From: Actinomadura hallensis
GTDB lineage: Bacteria > Actinomycetota > Actinomycetes > Streptosporangiales > Streptosporangiaceae
Assembly (NCBI RefSeq): GCF_006716765.1
Contig: NZ_VFPO01000001.1
Span: forward strand, 5,332,001 to 5,396,000
Direction: 5' to 3'
DNA length: 64,000 bases
Part shown: in pieces, positions 44,107 through 51,119 of the stretch
How positions within the stretch are numbered: position 1 is the stretch's first letter
How the letters are laid out: each line of letters begins with the position of its first letter
Made by a program: the position numbers and the translations under genes
Notes under the pieces: generated by a model
Database searches by the model: none
Told to the model about the DNA's origin: nothing
The model's input: only the letters and a program-made list of their open reading frames with translations

Positions 44107-45153
44107 TCACGCAGCCGGGTCATCCATCCACGCCCACGGCAGGTTCTCATGACCATGCCACCGGGCCCAGGCGTCGTCGAGTTCTCGTCTGGCCATGCGG
44201 CCCTGGTTGTAGAGAGCGATAGGGAGCCCTTCCGCCGGCGCGCGCCGGGCGTCCTCCATGTATCGAGCCAGGTTTGCCAGAGCAGCTCCCGCTCTGGACG
44301 GAGTGGGCCAGGCGTAGTCCGCCATGCGATCGGCTTTGGTGACGTCCCGTTCGTGGCCGACGCCGGTGATGACTGCAAGCCCTTGAGCTTGGACGTTCGC
44401 GATGGCTTCGAGCACGTCAGGATCATTCAGCGGCGCTTGCCAACTTCTAACGGGCCACTGTCCGGCCGGATGGTTGCCTCCACCCCTGGTGATAAGGATT
44501 CCGCCCCACTCACGAGGATTCTTGGCCGCCTCGCCCATGAAGTAGATTAGACGGCGAGCGGTGCCAGCCTCTTCCGAGCGAATCGCGTAACGGTGATCCA
44601 AGGTAGCCACCTCGTGCAAGTGGCCAAGATCGCGCCAGCCTGCGCTGCCCTTAGAAGCCGTCAATACCATTAGAGGCTTCTCAAGGTCTGGAATAGGCCA
44701 GCGCTTAGAAAATTCGGTTTCTTGAAACAAAGGATCAGCACGTTTCTGGATAGCCGCGTGAAGTCGGCCGTCTTCATAAGTGCCAATGATCGTTTGCACG
44801 AGCGGCAGGGAGGGCACTTGCGGTTTTTCGAAGAAGGTAACAGTTCGGGGTGGCGCTCCGGCTGCCGCATCGACGAGGTGTGCATCCCACCATTCACCGA
44901 ACGGGCCAGGCTGCAGCGTGGCTATGTGCCCATCCACGCGGACAACCCAGCTTGGCGGAGTCTCGGACGTGAGGTCCCATGCCAGGCAGAACATGCCCGG
45001 GTCCATCCAGCTCTGTTCTACAGAAGCATGATGGAGACGCCAGTGAGTCGCGGCAGGCCCGGCACCAGCTCGGTTGGCTTCACTGCAACAGTGCTCGACG
45101 CCTGCCCGACAAGAGGTAGGGGATTCTGGATGCTCAGTCCGCACGCGTTCCAT
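44107..45153 (-). CDS. Exonuclease VII large-subunit (XseA)-like protein, solitary
   Basis: 348 residues from ATG 45153; ATG 45006 is a likely alternative since residues 1-49 look non-family. The C-terminal two thirds follow the ExoVII large-subunit catalytic domain: LMVLTASKGSAGWRDL, ILITRGGGN, PLNDPDVLEAI, ITGVGHERDVTKAD and PTPSRAGAAL. This keeps the four residues reported essential in E. coli XseA (here Asp175, Arg223, His267, Asp270). There is no xseB and the coiled-coil tail is short. Between attM and int, a cargo slot; possibly defence or element DNA processing. Confidence 0.7.
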   Translation of the reverse strand: MERVRTEHPESPTSCRAGVEHCCSEANRAGAGPAATHWRLHHASVEQSWMDPGMFCLAWDLTSETPPSWVVRVDGHIATLQPGPFGEWWDAHLVDAAAGAPPRTVTFFEKPQVPSLPLVQTIIGTYEDGRLHAAIQKRADPLFQETEFSKRWPIPDLEKPLMVLTASKGSAGWRDLGHLHEVATLDHRYAIRSEEAGTARRLIYFMGEAAKNPREWGGILITRGGGNHPAGQWPVRSWQAPLNDPDVLEAIANVQAQGLAVITGVGHERDVTKADRMADYAWPTPSRAGAALANLARYMEDARRAPAEGLPIALYNQGRMARRELDDAWARWHGHENLPWAWMDDPAA

Positions 45154-45260
45154 AGTGCGCTAACACACACGTCCTGCGCATCTCAGACACCTATCCAAAT
45201 GGGGAGTTTTATATTTCCCTCTAGGGCGACTCAAAACCACCTTACAGACAGGCCAATAAA

Positions 45261-45292
45261 GGGAGGACCCCGGAGTTGCCCAGGGTCCTCCC
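45261..45292 (-). terminator. Intrinsic terminator of integrase 2
   Basis: Perfect 10-bp stem GGGAGGACCC (45261-45270)/GGGTCCTCCC (45283-45292), followed on the minus strand by TTTATT; 22 bases past the int stop. Confidence 0.85.
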
Positions 45293-45313
45293 ATTGGGAA
45301 GCCCGTCGATGAT

Positions 45314-46681
45314 CTAGCCACCGAGGGCATCGTCCATAAGGCCTTCCCACACGCGGTCTTGCCCTGCGATGACCTTGGCATAGATCTTCAGCAGGACCTC
45401 AACGCTGTGTCCGGCCCACTCGGCGACCTGCGTCGGTGGAACGCCAGCGTTGAGCCGCAGGGAGACGCCAGCGTGCCGGAGATCGTACGGACGCCGAGCC
45501 AAGTCCGACGCCTCCTCGGCGGGCGTCAGAGCGAACGTGCGCGCCTTGTGCCAGGTGCGCCCGTAGCCGGACGGGAGAAGCACTCCCCCGTGCTCTGTGC
45601 GGAACAGACGGCCGTCTGGGGCGACGCCGAACCGGTTAATGTGCTCGCGCAGAATCCTGACGAGTTCCGGCGGGATCGGTACGGGCCGCTTGGCCTTGCG
45701 GTTGCGACCTTTCAGCCCGCGGTCGTCGTGGTATTCGCCGGAATCCGTCCACTCGGTTCCGGCCGATGGCCGTGAGCTACCGAGCATCAGGCGGCCCCAC
45801 CCTGTCGAGGGAAGGTCGCAGTCGACATCCTGGAGTGAGACGGCCTCGCCGGGTCGCATCATGGCGTAGTAGAGGCACGCGAAGAACGCCACCATCCGCG
45901 GGCCCCTCCGAGGTCCGGCGTAGCTGACGGCAGTCAGCAGTTCGGACATCTGACGGGGCGACGGAACGACCGCTGGGTCCACCTCCTCCCACACTTCGTC
46001 ATCCTGCGTCGGTTTCCAGTCGAGACCGTCTATGGGGTTGACTGCGAGCCGTTTCCGCTGGACGGCGTATTTGAGCACGTTGTAGAGAACCCGGCGACGC
46101 CGTGTGTAGTAGCTCGGCGCGGCCGGCGTACCGTCCAGCCTGCGAGCGCAGGCGTCTAGGACGTTCGTGATTACCTCGAACTCGGTGAGATCGGCGAGCG
46201 GAACGCTGGTCTTTGCCACCCAGGTGATAGCGGCGGCCACCTCGGCGGGGCGCTCGGCATCACGCCGAGCCTTGTTGAACTCCCACCGGCGGAGTGCCAT
46301 GCGCAGCGTTTCCGGGTCGGGCGCTCCCTTGCGCTTGGCCGTGAGAGCGACCGTCACGGCGGTCAGCGTCTCGGCGATCGATATGCGTTGTTTCGCTGAC
46401 ACCTTGTCCCACCGGTCATCGACGTAGTCCCGTGCGTGCTGGAACCAGCTCACGGAGAGTGCGGCACGGACCATGGACTCGGGAAGGCCGGTCTCGACGT
46501 CGAATGCCTCGCCTCGCCGGGCGGCCTGGATGAGTTCCGCCTTGAAGCTGTCGGCCAGTTCCCGAGTGGTGAACGGTCGCGACTGAACTTTCCCGCCTAT
46601 TACCCAGCGCAAGACGTACGGCCGTTGCCTGCCTCTCCTTACTGTGACGTTCCAGAATCGGACGTCGTAACTCTTGTTCAC
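45314..46681 (-). CDS. int: Tyrosine recombinase, integrase of element 2
   Basis: 455 residues with the same layout as the element 1 integrase (DVRFWNVTVRRGRQRPYVLRWVIGGK at the start, GLPESMVRAALSVSW). Catalytic residues are in MMRPGEAVSL, YDLRHAGVSLRLNAG, EWAGHSVEVLL and Tyr in KIYAKV. It must recognise the same tRNA target. Overlaps xis by 4 bases. Confidence 0.95.
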   Translation of the reverse strand: MNKSYDVRFWNVTVRRGRQRPYVLRWVIGGKVQSRPFTTRELADSFKAELIQAARRGEAFDVETGLPESMVRAALSVSWFQHARDYVDDRWDKVSAKQRISIAETLTAVTVALTAKRKGAPDPETLRMALRRWEFNKARRDAERPAEVAAAITWVAKTSVPLADLTEFEVITNVLDACARRLDGTPAAPSYYTRRRRVLYNVLKYAVQRKRLAVNPIDGLDWKPTQDDEVWEEVDPAVVPSPRQMSELLTAVSYAGPRRGPRMVAFFACLYYAMMRPGEAVSLQDVDCDLPSTGWGRLMLGSSRPSAGTEWTDSGEYHDDRGLKGRNRKAKRPVPIPPELVRILREHINRFGVAPDGRLFRTEHGGVLLPSGYGRTWHKARTFALTPAEEASDLARRPYDLRHAGVSLRLNAGVPPTQVAEWAGHSVEVLLKIYAKVIAGQDRVWEGLMDDALGG

Positions 46682-46872
46682 GCAGCCCTCTCTTCAAGGC
46701 TGGAGAGCCAGTTCTCGAAGTCCACTCGTCGTATCCGAAGCTTGCGGTTCGGCAGGACGGTGCAGGGCGGCGTCTTGCCGAGGGCGCGCCAGCGTTGCCA
46801 CGTGCGCCGAGTGATGCCGAGCTCGTCGAGGATTTCGGGGACCGTGATCCAGGTGCTTGACCGCTTGGTCAT
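46678..46872 (-). CDS. xis: Excisionase (helix-turn-helix)
   Basis: 64 residues: TVPEILDELGITRRTWQRWRALGKTPPCTVLPNRKLRIRRVDFENWL. ATG 46872 has GAGGTGGA upstream. Unlike element 1, it is separated from the replication gene by 249 bases and carries copy A of the dispersed repeat in front. Confidence 0.88.
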   Translation of the reverse strand: MTKRSSTWITVPEILDELGITRRTWQRWRALGKTPPCTVLPNRKLRIRRVDFENWLSSLEERAA

Positions 46873-46900
46873 GGGGGCTTCCACCTCAATCAGTGCGGAC

Positions 46901-46955
46901 GTGATCGGTCGGGCAGAGGTCGCCGGCGGCGTGCTTGGTGGTCTGTGCGCCGGTG
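46901..46955 (-). repeat. Dispersed element-2 repeat, copy A (before xis)
   Basis: Shares GTGATCGGTCGGG ... GGCGGCGTGCTTGGTGG ... TGTGCGCCG (plus-strand sense) with copies at 50637, 54525 and 56805. Ends 29 bases upstream of xis. Confidence 0.75.
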
Positions 46956-47121
46956 ACGGTGAGTTAGGAGAGCGGGGGTGTGGGCGGTGCGCGGGGACAG
47001 GGGACACGGGGACAGAAGGCGACAGAAGGGCTTGTGTCGGCTTTTGTCACCGTGTCCCGGTGTCCCTGTCGCCGGATCGGGGCCGTTGCCGTTGACGCTG
47101 TGTAGCGGTTCGGGGGGCGGT

Positions 47122-49101
47122 TCATCCGGTGTCCTGTGACAGGTCGGGGTGGGTCTCGTATGCCGGTGAGGTGGGGCGTCCGCCGGTGCGAGCGCCGGGT
47201 ATCTGGCGGATCCAGCCGTGGGTTTGCAGGACGCGTAGCACGGGGTCGAGGTCGGCGACTTTGCGGACGCGGTTCTTGAGCGGGCCGCGCATGAGGTCGC
47301 GGGCGGTGAAGCGGGTGGTTTCGGTGCGGCGTGCCCAGTCCAGGACGGTGCGGGCGTGGTTGACGGCGGGGTCGGCGCCGATGGCGTCGTAGGCGGCTTG
47401 GGCGTGGGCGGTGAAGTACTCGCCGAGTTGGCGGGCCTCTTGGAAGGTGGCGAGGTCGATGGGGCGCCCATCTCCGTCGCGTAGGTGTTTGGCGAGGTGG
47501 AGTAGGGCGGCGATGCGCACGACGGCGCCGACGAGCTTGCCGGCCCAGTCGGTCATGTGGGCCAGGTCGCCGGTGCCGGGACGAAGGCGCGGCTCGGTGG
47601 CTTCCAACAGGTCGATGACGGCTTCTTGCGCCTGGCCGGTGAAGGTCAGGGTGACGGGTGCGCCGTCGGGGTCGCCGAACTTGCGCAGCGACAGCACCAG
47701 ATCAGTCAGCGTCCGTTCGTAGGTGTGGGCCGCGTGCGGGGGGATGGGGTCGGGCCGGGCATTGCGGTAGCCGAGCTTGGATTCCGGCATGGTGATCAGC
47801 AGGCGCCCGAGCAAGCCCTGTTCGCGGAATTCGGGGGTGTCGCCGAGTCCGGCCAGGACGCCGGGTTGCAGGCATACGCCGATGGTGAGGGCGGCGGCGT
47901 CGATGCGTTCGGAGGGGCGGCCCATGCGTTCGATGCGGATTTCCTCGCCGGCGTGGCCGGACAGGAACACGCCGATGTCGGGGGTTCCGGAGTAGCGGCC
48001 ACCGGCGATGGAGAACAGCTTGCCGCCCTCGGGCGCCAGGACGGCGTACCGGCCGTTTTGTTCGGCCAGGCGTGAGGTGACCTTTTCGACCGTGGAGTCG
48101 TTACCGCCGAACAGGGCTGGTTCGGCGGGAATGGTGGCGTTGTCGAGGGCGATGCGCGCGGCGGAGGCGTCGGCGCGGCGGTCGAGGTCGTCGGGGTGGT
48201 CGGTGGCGGCCTTCTCGGTGCGTTCGGCGTCGGCCTCGGCGACCTTGCGGGCGATCGTCGCCTCGGCGATGAGCGGCGCGGCCAGGTCGCACAGGATGCC
48301 CTCGGCGGCCCGGATGGGTGCGGTCATGGCCTTGTAGACCTCGGATTTGCGGTTGCCGGGTGGCAGCACCATGACCAAAAACAGGTTGGTCGGCTCGGAC
48401 CAGGCGCCGGCGTTGACGGTGACGTTTCCGGCGGCGGCGACGGCGAGCGCGGCAAGGGCGAGGCATCCGGCGAGGTCGACGGGGGTTTGGGTGAGGTCGG
48501 CGACGGCGGCGGCGTATTCGGCGGCCCAGTCCGGCAGGCACCACACCGGGAACGCCGGCAGGGTCGGCGCGGTCGACAGCGGCATGGGGTCGGGCCAGCC
48601 TCGCCGGTCGGCGGCGGTCACGGCGGCCACCTCTGCGGCGACCTTGGCCCGTAGCTCGGCGGCGTCGCCGTCGGCGAGATTGGCGAACTGGATGAGCCGG
48701 GTTCCGGTCTCGGCGACGGTGCGGGCGTAGGCCAGATCGCGGACCATGTGCGCCCAGTAGACGGCGTTGGCCGCGGCGGGGACACGGCTGATCAGCGTGT
48801 GCAGGTAGGGGGCGCCACCGATCGTGGCCAGGTGGCGGGTGCCGATATGGGCGCCGACGGCGAGCGGGTCGACGGGGGCGCCACGGTCGGCCAGCGCGCA
48901 CACCGCGTCCCAGATGCGCGCATGCGCGGGCCGGTAGAAGTCGGAGCCGTCCAACAGCGGCCGGACCTCGGCGAGCGCGGTGGGCGAGAGCATGACCGCG
49001 CCCAGAACGCATTGCTCGGCCTCGATGCTGTGCGGCGACGCGTCCAGGTCGTCACCGGCGGGCCGAGTGTCGACCACGCGCAGCGGTGCGGGGTTGGTCA
49101 T
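47122..49101 (-). CDS. DnaB N-terminal / DUF3987 replication protein
   Basis: 659 residues from ATG 49101 (overlaps the methyltransferase stop). N-terminal DnaB-like helical domain (SPHSIEAEQCVLGAVMLSPTALAEVRPLL..DFYRPAHARIWDAVCALADRG..PVDPLAV), then a DUF3987/YfjI-like ATPase region (FLVMVLPPGNRKSEVYKAM as a degenerate P-loop, FGGNDSTVEKVTSRLAEQNGRYAVLAPEGGKLFSIAGGRYSGTPDIGVFLSGHAGE). Probably initiates or supports replication of the excised element; a rolling-circle initiator is lacking. Confidence 0.8.
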   Translation of the reverse strand: MTNPAPLRVVDTRPAGDDLDASPHSIEAEQCVLGAVMLSPTALAEVRPLLDGSDFYRPAHARIWDAVCALADRGAPVDPLAVGAHIGTRHLATIGGAPYLHTLISRVPAAANAVYWAHMVRDLAYARTVAETGTRLIQFANLADGDAAELRAKVAAEVAAVTAADRRGWPDPMPLSTAPTLPAFPVWCLPDWAAEYAAAVADLTQTPVDLAGCLALAALAVAAAGNVTVNAGAWSEPTNLFLVMVLPPGNRKSEVYKAMTAPIRAAEGILCDLAAPLIAEATIARKVAEADAERTEKAATDHPDDLDRRADASAARIALDNATIPAEPALFGGNDSTVEKVTSRLAEQNGRYAVLAPEGGKLFSIAGGRYSGTPDIGVFLSGHAGEEIRIERMGRPSERIDAAALTIGVCLQPGVLAGLGDTPEFREQGLLGRLLITMPESKLGYRNARPDPIPPHAAHTYERTLTDLVLSLRKFGDPDGAPVTLTFTGQAQEAVIDLLEATEPRLRPGTGDLAHMTDWAGKLVGAVVRIAALLHLAKHLRDGDGRPIDLATFQEARQLGEYFTAHAQAAYDAIGADPAVNHARTVLDWARRTETTRFTARDLMRGPLKNRVRKVADLDPVLRVLQTHGWIRQIPGARTGGRPTSPAYETHPDLSQDTG

Positions 49102-50249
49102 GCTGCGGTCCTCTCGTGGGACGTGGACAGGGCGAACAAGTCGAGTTGGGGTGTAGCCGGACGGTCGGTGCATGGCCGGGTGTGTGCGATGTCCGGGCGG
49201 GTGTGGCCGTAGACCTCGGCGAGGCGCTGCCATACGGCGGGTTGCCAGGGGCGGCGGGTGGCGGCGCCCAGGACGGCGGCGGCCATCACCGGGGGCACGG
49301 CGTCGGCGATGCGTTGGAAGCGGGATGAGCGGGACCCATGCCAGGGGTAGCCGGGCGGGAACGTCTGCAAGGTCCCGGCCTGGGCGTCGGTGAGGCGCCC
49401 GGCGACGGGGCCGAGGTCGGTTCGGTACCAGGTGCGGGCGCCGTTGCCGGTCAGCGACAGCGCGGGCCGGTCGGCGCTGAACTCGTTGCCGCCGGACGTG
49501 CGGCGGTTGCCGCGGGTGTTGACGCGCACGCCGGGCGGCCAGTCCAGCGCGGCGGCCATCGAGGTGAGCGGGAACGGGGTGAGCGGGTGGGGCGGGTGCT
49601 GGACGGGGCCGGGCCCGAACCGGCGGCAGTCCCACCGGTCCCGATACGGCAGGCCGGTCAGGTCCGGGGCGCCGTCGCGGGTGGCGATCAGGAACACGCG
49701 GGCGCGGCGGGTGGCGGCGCCGAAGTCGTCGGCGCGCAACGTCAGCACGGTGCAGGCGTCCCACCGGTGGCACGCGGCCAGCTCGGCGGCGAACTCTCGC
49801 CAGATGCCGGCGACGGCGGGGACTTGTTCGGCCACCAGCCACCGCAGGTTCGGCGCGTCGAGGGCCAGGTCGAGGGTTTCCAGGACCAGCGCGGTACGCG
49901 GGTCGGTGACCTCGGCGGCGATCCGGTCGAGGGTGCGCCTCGGGTGCCGGGTGTCGGCGAGCCGCTCGACAGCGCCCAGCACGGTCCCGTAGTCGCTGCG
50001 GCCGGTGAGTTTGCCGCTGGCGGCGTACGTCGGGCACGGCGGCCCGGAGACCCATCCCTCGACCTCGCCGAGGCGGGCCGGGTCGAGCGCGCGCACGTCG
50101 GCTTGCACACGGGCGTGTCCGGCGGCGCGGGCGGTGCGGCAGGCGTCGACGTTGATCTCGTAGCCGAGGGTGGGGGCCAGACCGATCATGCGGGCGCCCT
50201 CGGACAGGCCACCGGCGCCGGCGAACCCCTCCAGAACCGTCACCCTCAT
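49098..50249 (-). CDS. DNA (cytosine-5) methyltransferase, solitary
   Basis: 383 residues. Motif I FAGAGGLSEG, motif IV GPPCPTYAASG (Cys72), motif VI AEQVPAV (for ENV), motif VIII FGAATRRARVFLIA (for QRR), motif X RIADAVPPVMA. No restriction gene is next to it, so probably an anti-restriction or regulatory methylase of the element. Coupled by 4-base overlaps to the genes on both sides. Confidence 0.9.
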   Translation of the reverse strand: MRVTVLEGFAGAGGLSEGARMIGLAPTLGYEINVDACRTARAAGHARVQADVRALDPARLGEVEGWVSGPPCPTYAASGKLTGRSDYGTVLGAVERLADTRHPRRTLDRIAAEVTDPRTALVLETLDLALDAPNLRWLVAEQVPAVAGIWREFAAELAACHRWDACTVLTLRADDFGAATRRARVFLIATRDGAPDLTGLPYRDRWDCRRFGPGPVQHPPHPLTPFPLTSMAAALDWPPGVRVNTRGNRRTSGGNEFSADRPALSLTGNGARTWYRTDLGPVAGRLTDAQAGTLQTFPPGYPWHGSRSSRFQRIADAVPPVMAAAVLGAATRRPWQPAVWQRLAEVYGHTRPDIAHTRPCTDRPATPQLDLFALSTSHERTAA

Positions 50250-50599
50250 GCGGCATCCTCGGGCAGGACGATCAGGCCCTCGGACGTGAGCACGAACTCG
50301 TGGCCGTGCTCGCACGTCCACAGGTCGCCGAGGGCGTCGGGGGCCAGCGCGGCCCAGCAGGTGACCTCGGTGTGGCAGTGGGGGCAGTTGGGGCCGTCGA
50401 GGACGGGCCAGTAGACGGCGTGGATGGAGAAGTCGGCGGGGCAGGCGCGGCAGCGCCAGACGTTGACCTGGGCGCCGTCGGCGAGGGTGGCCGGGCCGAT
50501 CCATGCCACCTCGGTGGGCCGCTGGCAGGTGGGGCAGTCGGGTGCGGCCAGCAGCGGCCATTGCTCAACCGGCGGCGTGTCGGGCGGGTTGTACGTCAT
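50246..50599 (-). CDS. Zinc-ribbon protein, unknown function
   Basis: 117 residues with metal-site pairs CPTC/CRAC and CPHC/CEHGH. ATG 50599 has AGGAGG 11 bases upstream. First gene of the zinc ribbon - methylase - DUF3987 operon; copy B of the dispersed repeat lies just before it. Confidence 0.7.
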   Translation of the reverse strand: MTYNPPDTPPVEQWPLLAAPDCPTCQRPTEVAWIGPATLADGAQVNVWRCRACPADFSIHAVYWPVLDGPNCPHCHTEVTCWAALAPDALGDLWTCEHGHEFVLTSEGLIVLPEDAA

Positions 50600-50636
50600 G
50601 ATGGAGATGCCTCCTACTAGGGCCTCGTTGGGGTCC

Positions 50637-50693
50637 GTGATCGGTTGGGGGCGCGGTCCTCGGCGGCGTGCTTGGTGGCTTGTGCGCCGAGGG
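50637..50693 (-). repeat. Dispersed element-2 repeat, copy B
   Basis: Closest match to copy D. Lies 37 bases upstream of the zinc-ribbon gene start and before the operon it opens. Confidence 0.8.
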
Positions 50694-50705
50694 CCGCTTT
50701 TGTGT

Positions 50706-50975
50706 TCAGCGGCGGTCGCGGTTGGCGTTTTTGATGTGGGTCCAGACGCGGCGGCCGGGGCGGAGTTGGGCGCCTTTGCCTCCGCAGCGGTTGCAGTAGC
50801 GCCATGCCTTGCCGGACGGGGAGCGGAACCGCCCGGCGCCCTGGCATTTAGGGCAGGCCCGATACGGCCAGATGACGCAGTGGGCGACGTAGGCGACGGC
50901 GGTCAGGGTGGCGAGGAGGATCCAGGCGCCGGGGTTGTGGTCGGTGTGGCTAGCGGCGGCGAGCAGGGGGCTCAC
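50706..50975 (-). CDS. Small membrane protein with DnaJ-like zinc motifs
   Basis: 89 residues: one membrane helix (GAWILLATLTAVAYVAHCVIW) then CPKCQGAGRF and CNRCGGKGAQ, two CXXCXGXG-type motifs. GTG start behind GAGAGG. Such proteins are frequent in actinomycete elements; role unknown. Confidence 0.7.
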   Translation of the reverse strand: MSPLLAAASHTDHNPGAWILLATLTAVAYVAHCVIWPYRACPKCQGAGRFRSPSGKAWRYCNRCGGKGAQLRPGRRVWTHIKNANRDRR

Positions 50976-51017
50976 GGGTGCCTCTCAGAGCGGTTTTGGG
51001 TGGTTGTCGCAGGTGGA

Positions 51018-51104
51018 GATCTAGGCGCTAGATCACTGGTCAGGGCGGTTTCAGGGTCTAGAGGGGCCTCTAGGTCTAGAGGTGGTGGCCTCTAGACCTA
51101 GAGG
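51018..51104. repeat. CTAG-based palindrome/iteron array beside the FtsK gene
   Basis: GATCTAG-GCG-CTAGATC (51018-51034), then CTAGAGG at 51058, its complement at 51067, direct at 51076, complement at 51089, direct at 51098. The last four form perfect 16-bp inverted repeats (51067-51082 / 51089-51104) with a 6-nt loop. Placed 15 bases past the translocase stop. Candidate cis-acting transfer locus or replication origin. Confidence 0.75.
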
Positions 51105-51119
51105 CGCGGCGACCGGCTA

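Noticed and set aside
49102..50256. Upstream extension of the DUF3987 frame to over 1000 residues
   Set aside because: The added part is an off-frame reading of the methyltransferase gene; ATG 49101 overlaps the methyltransferase stop as in the rest of the operon.
50600..50720. Leader peptide (LGAQATKHAAE...) encoded by the dispersed repeat
   Set aside because: Two copies give a similar peptide, but copies A and B have no start codon in that frame; a DNA or RNA element is more likely.
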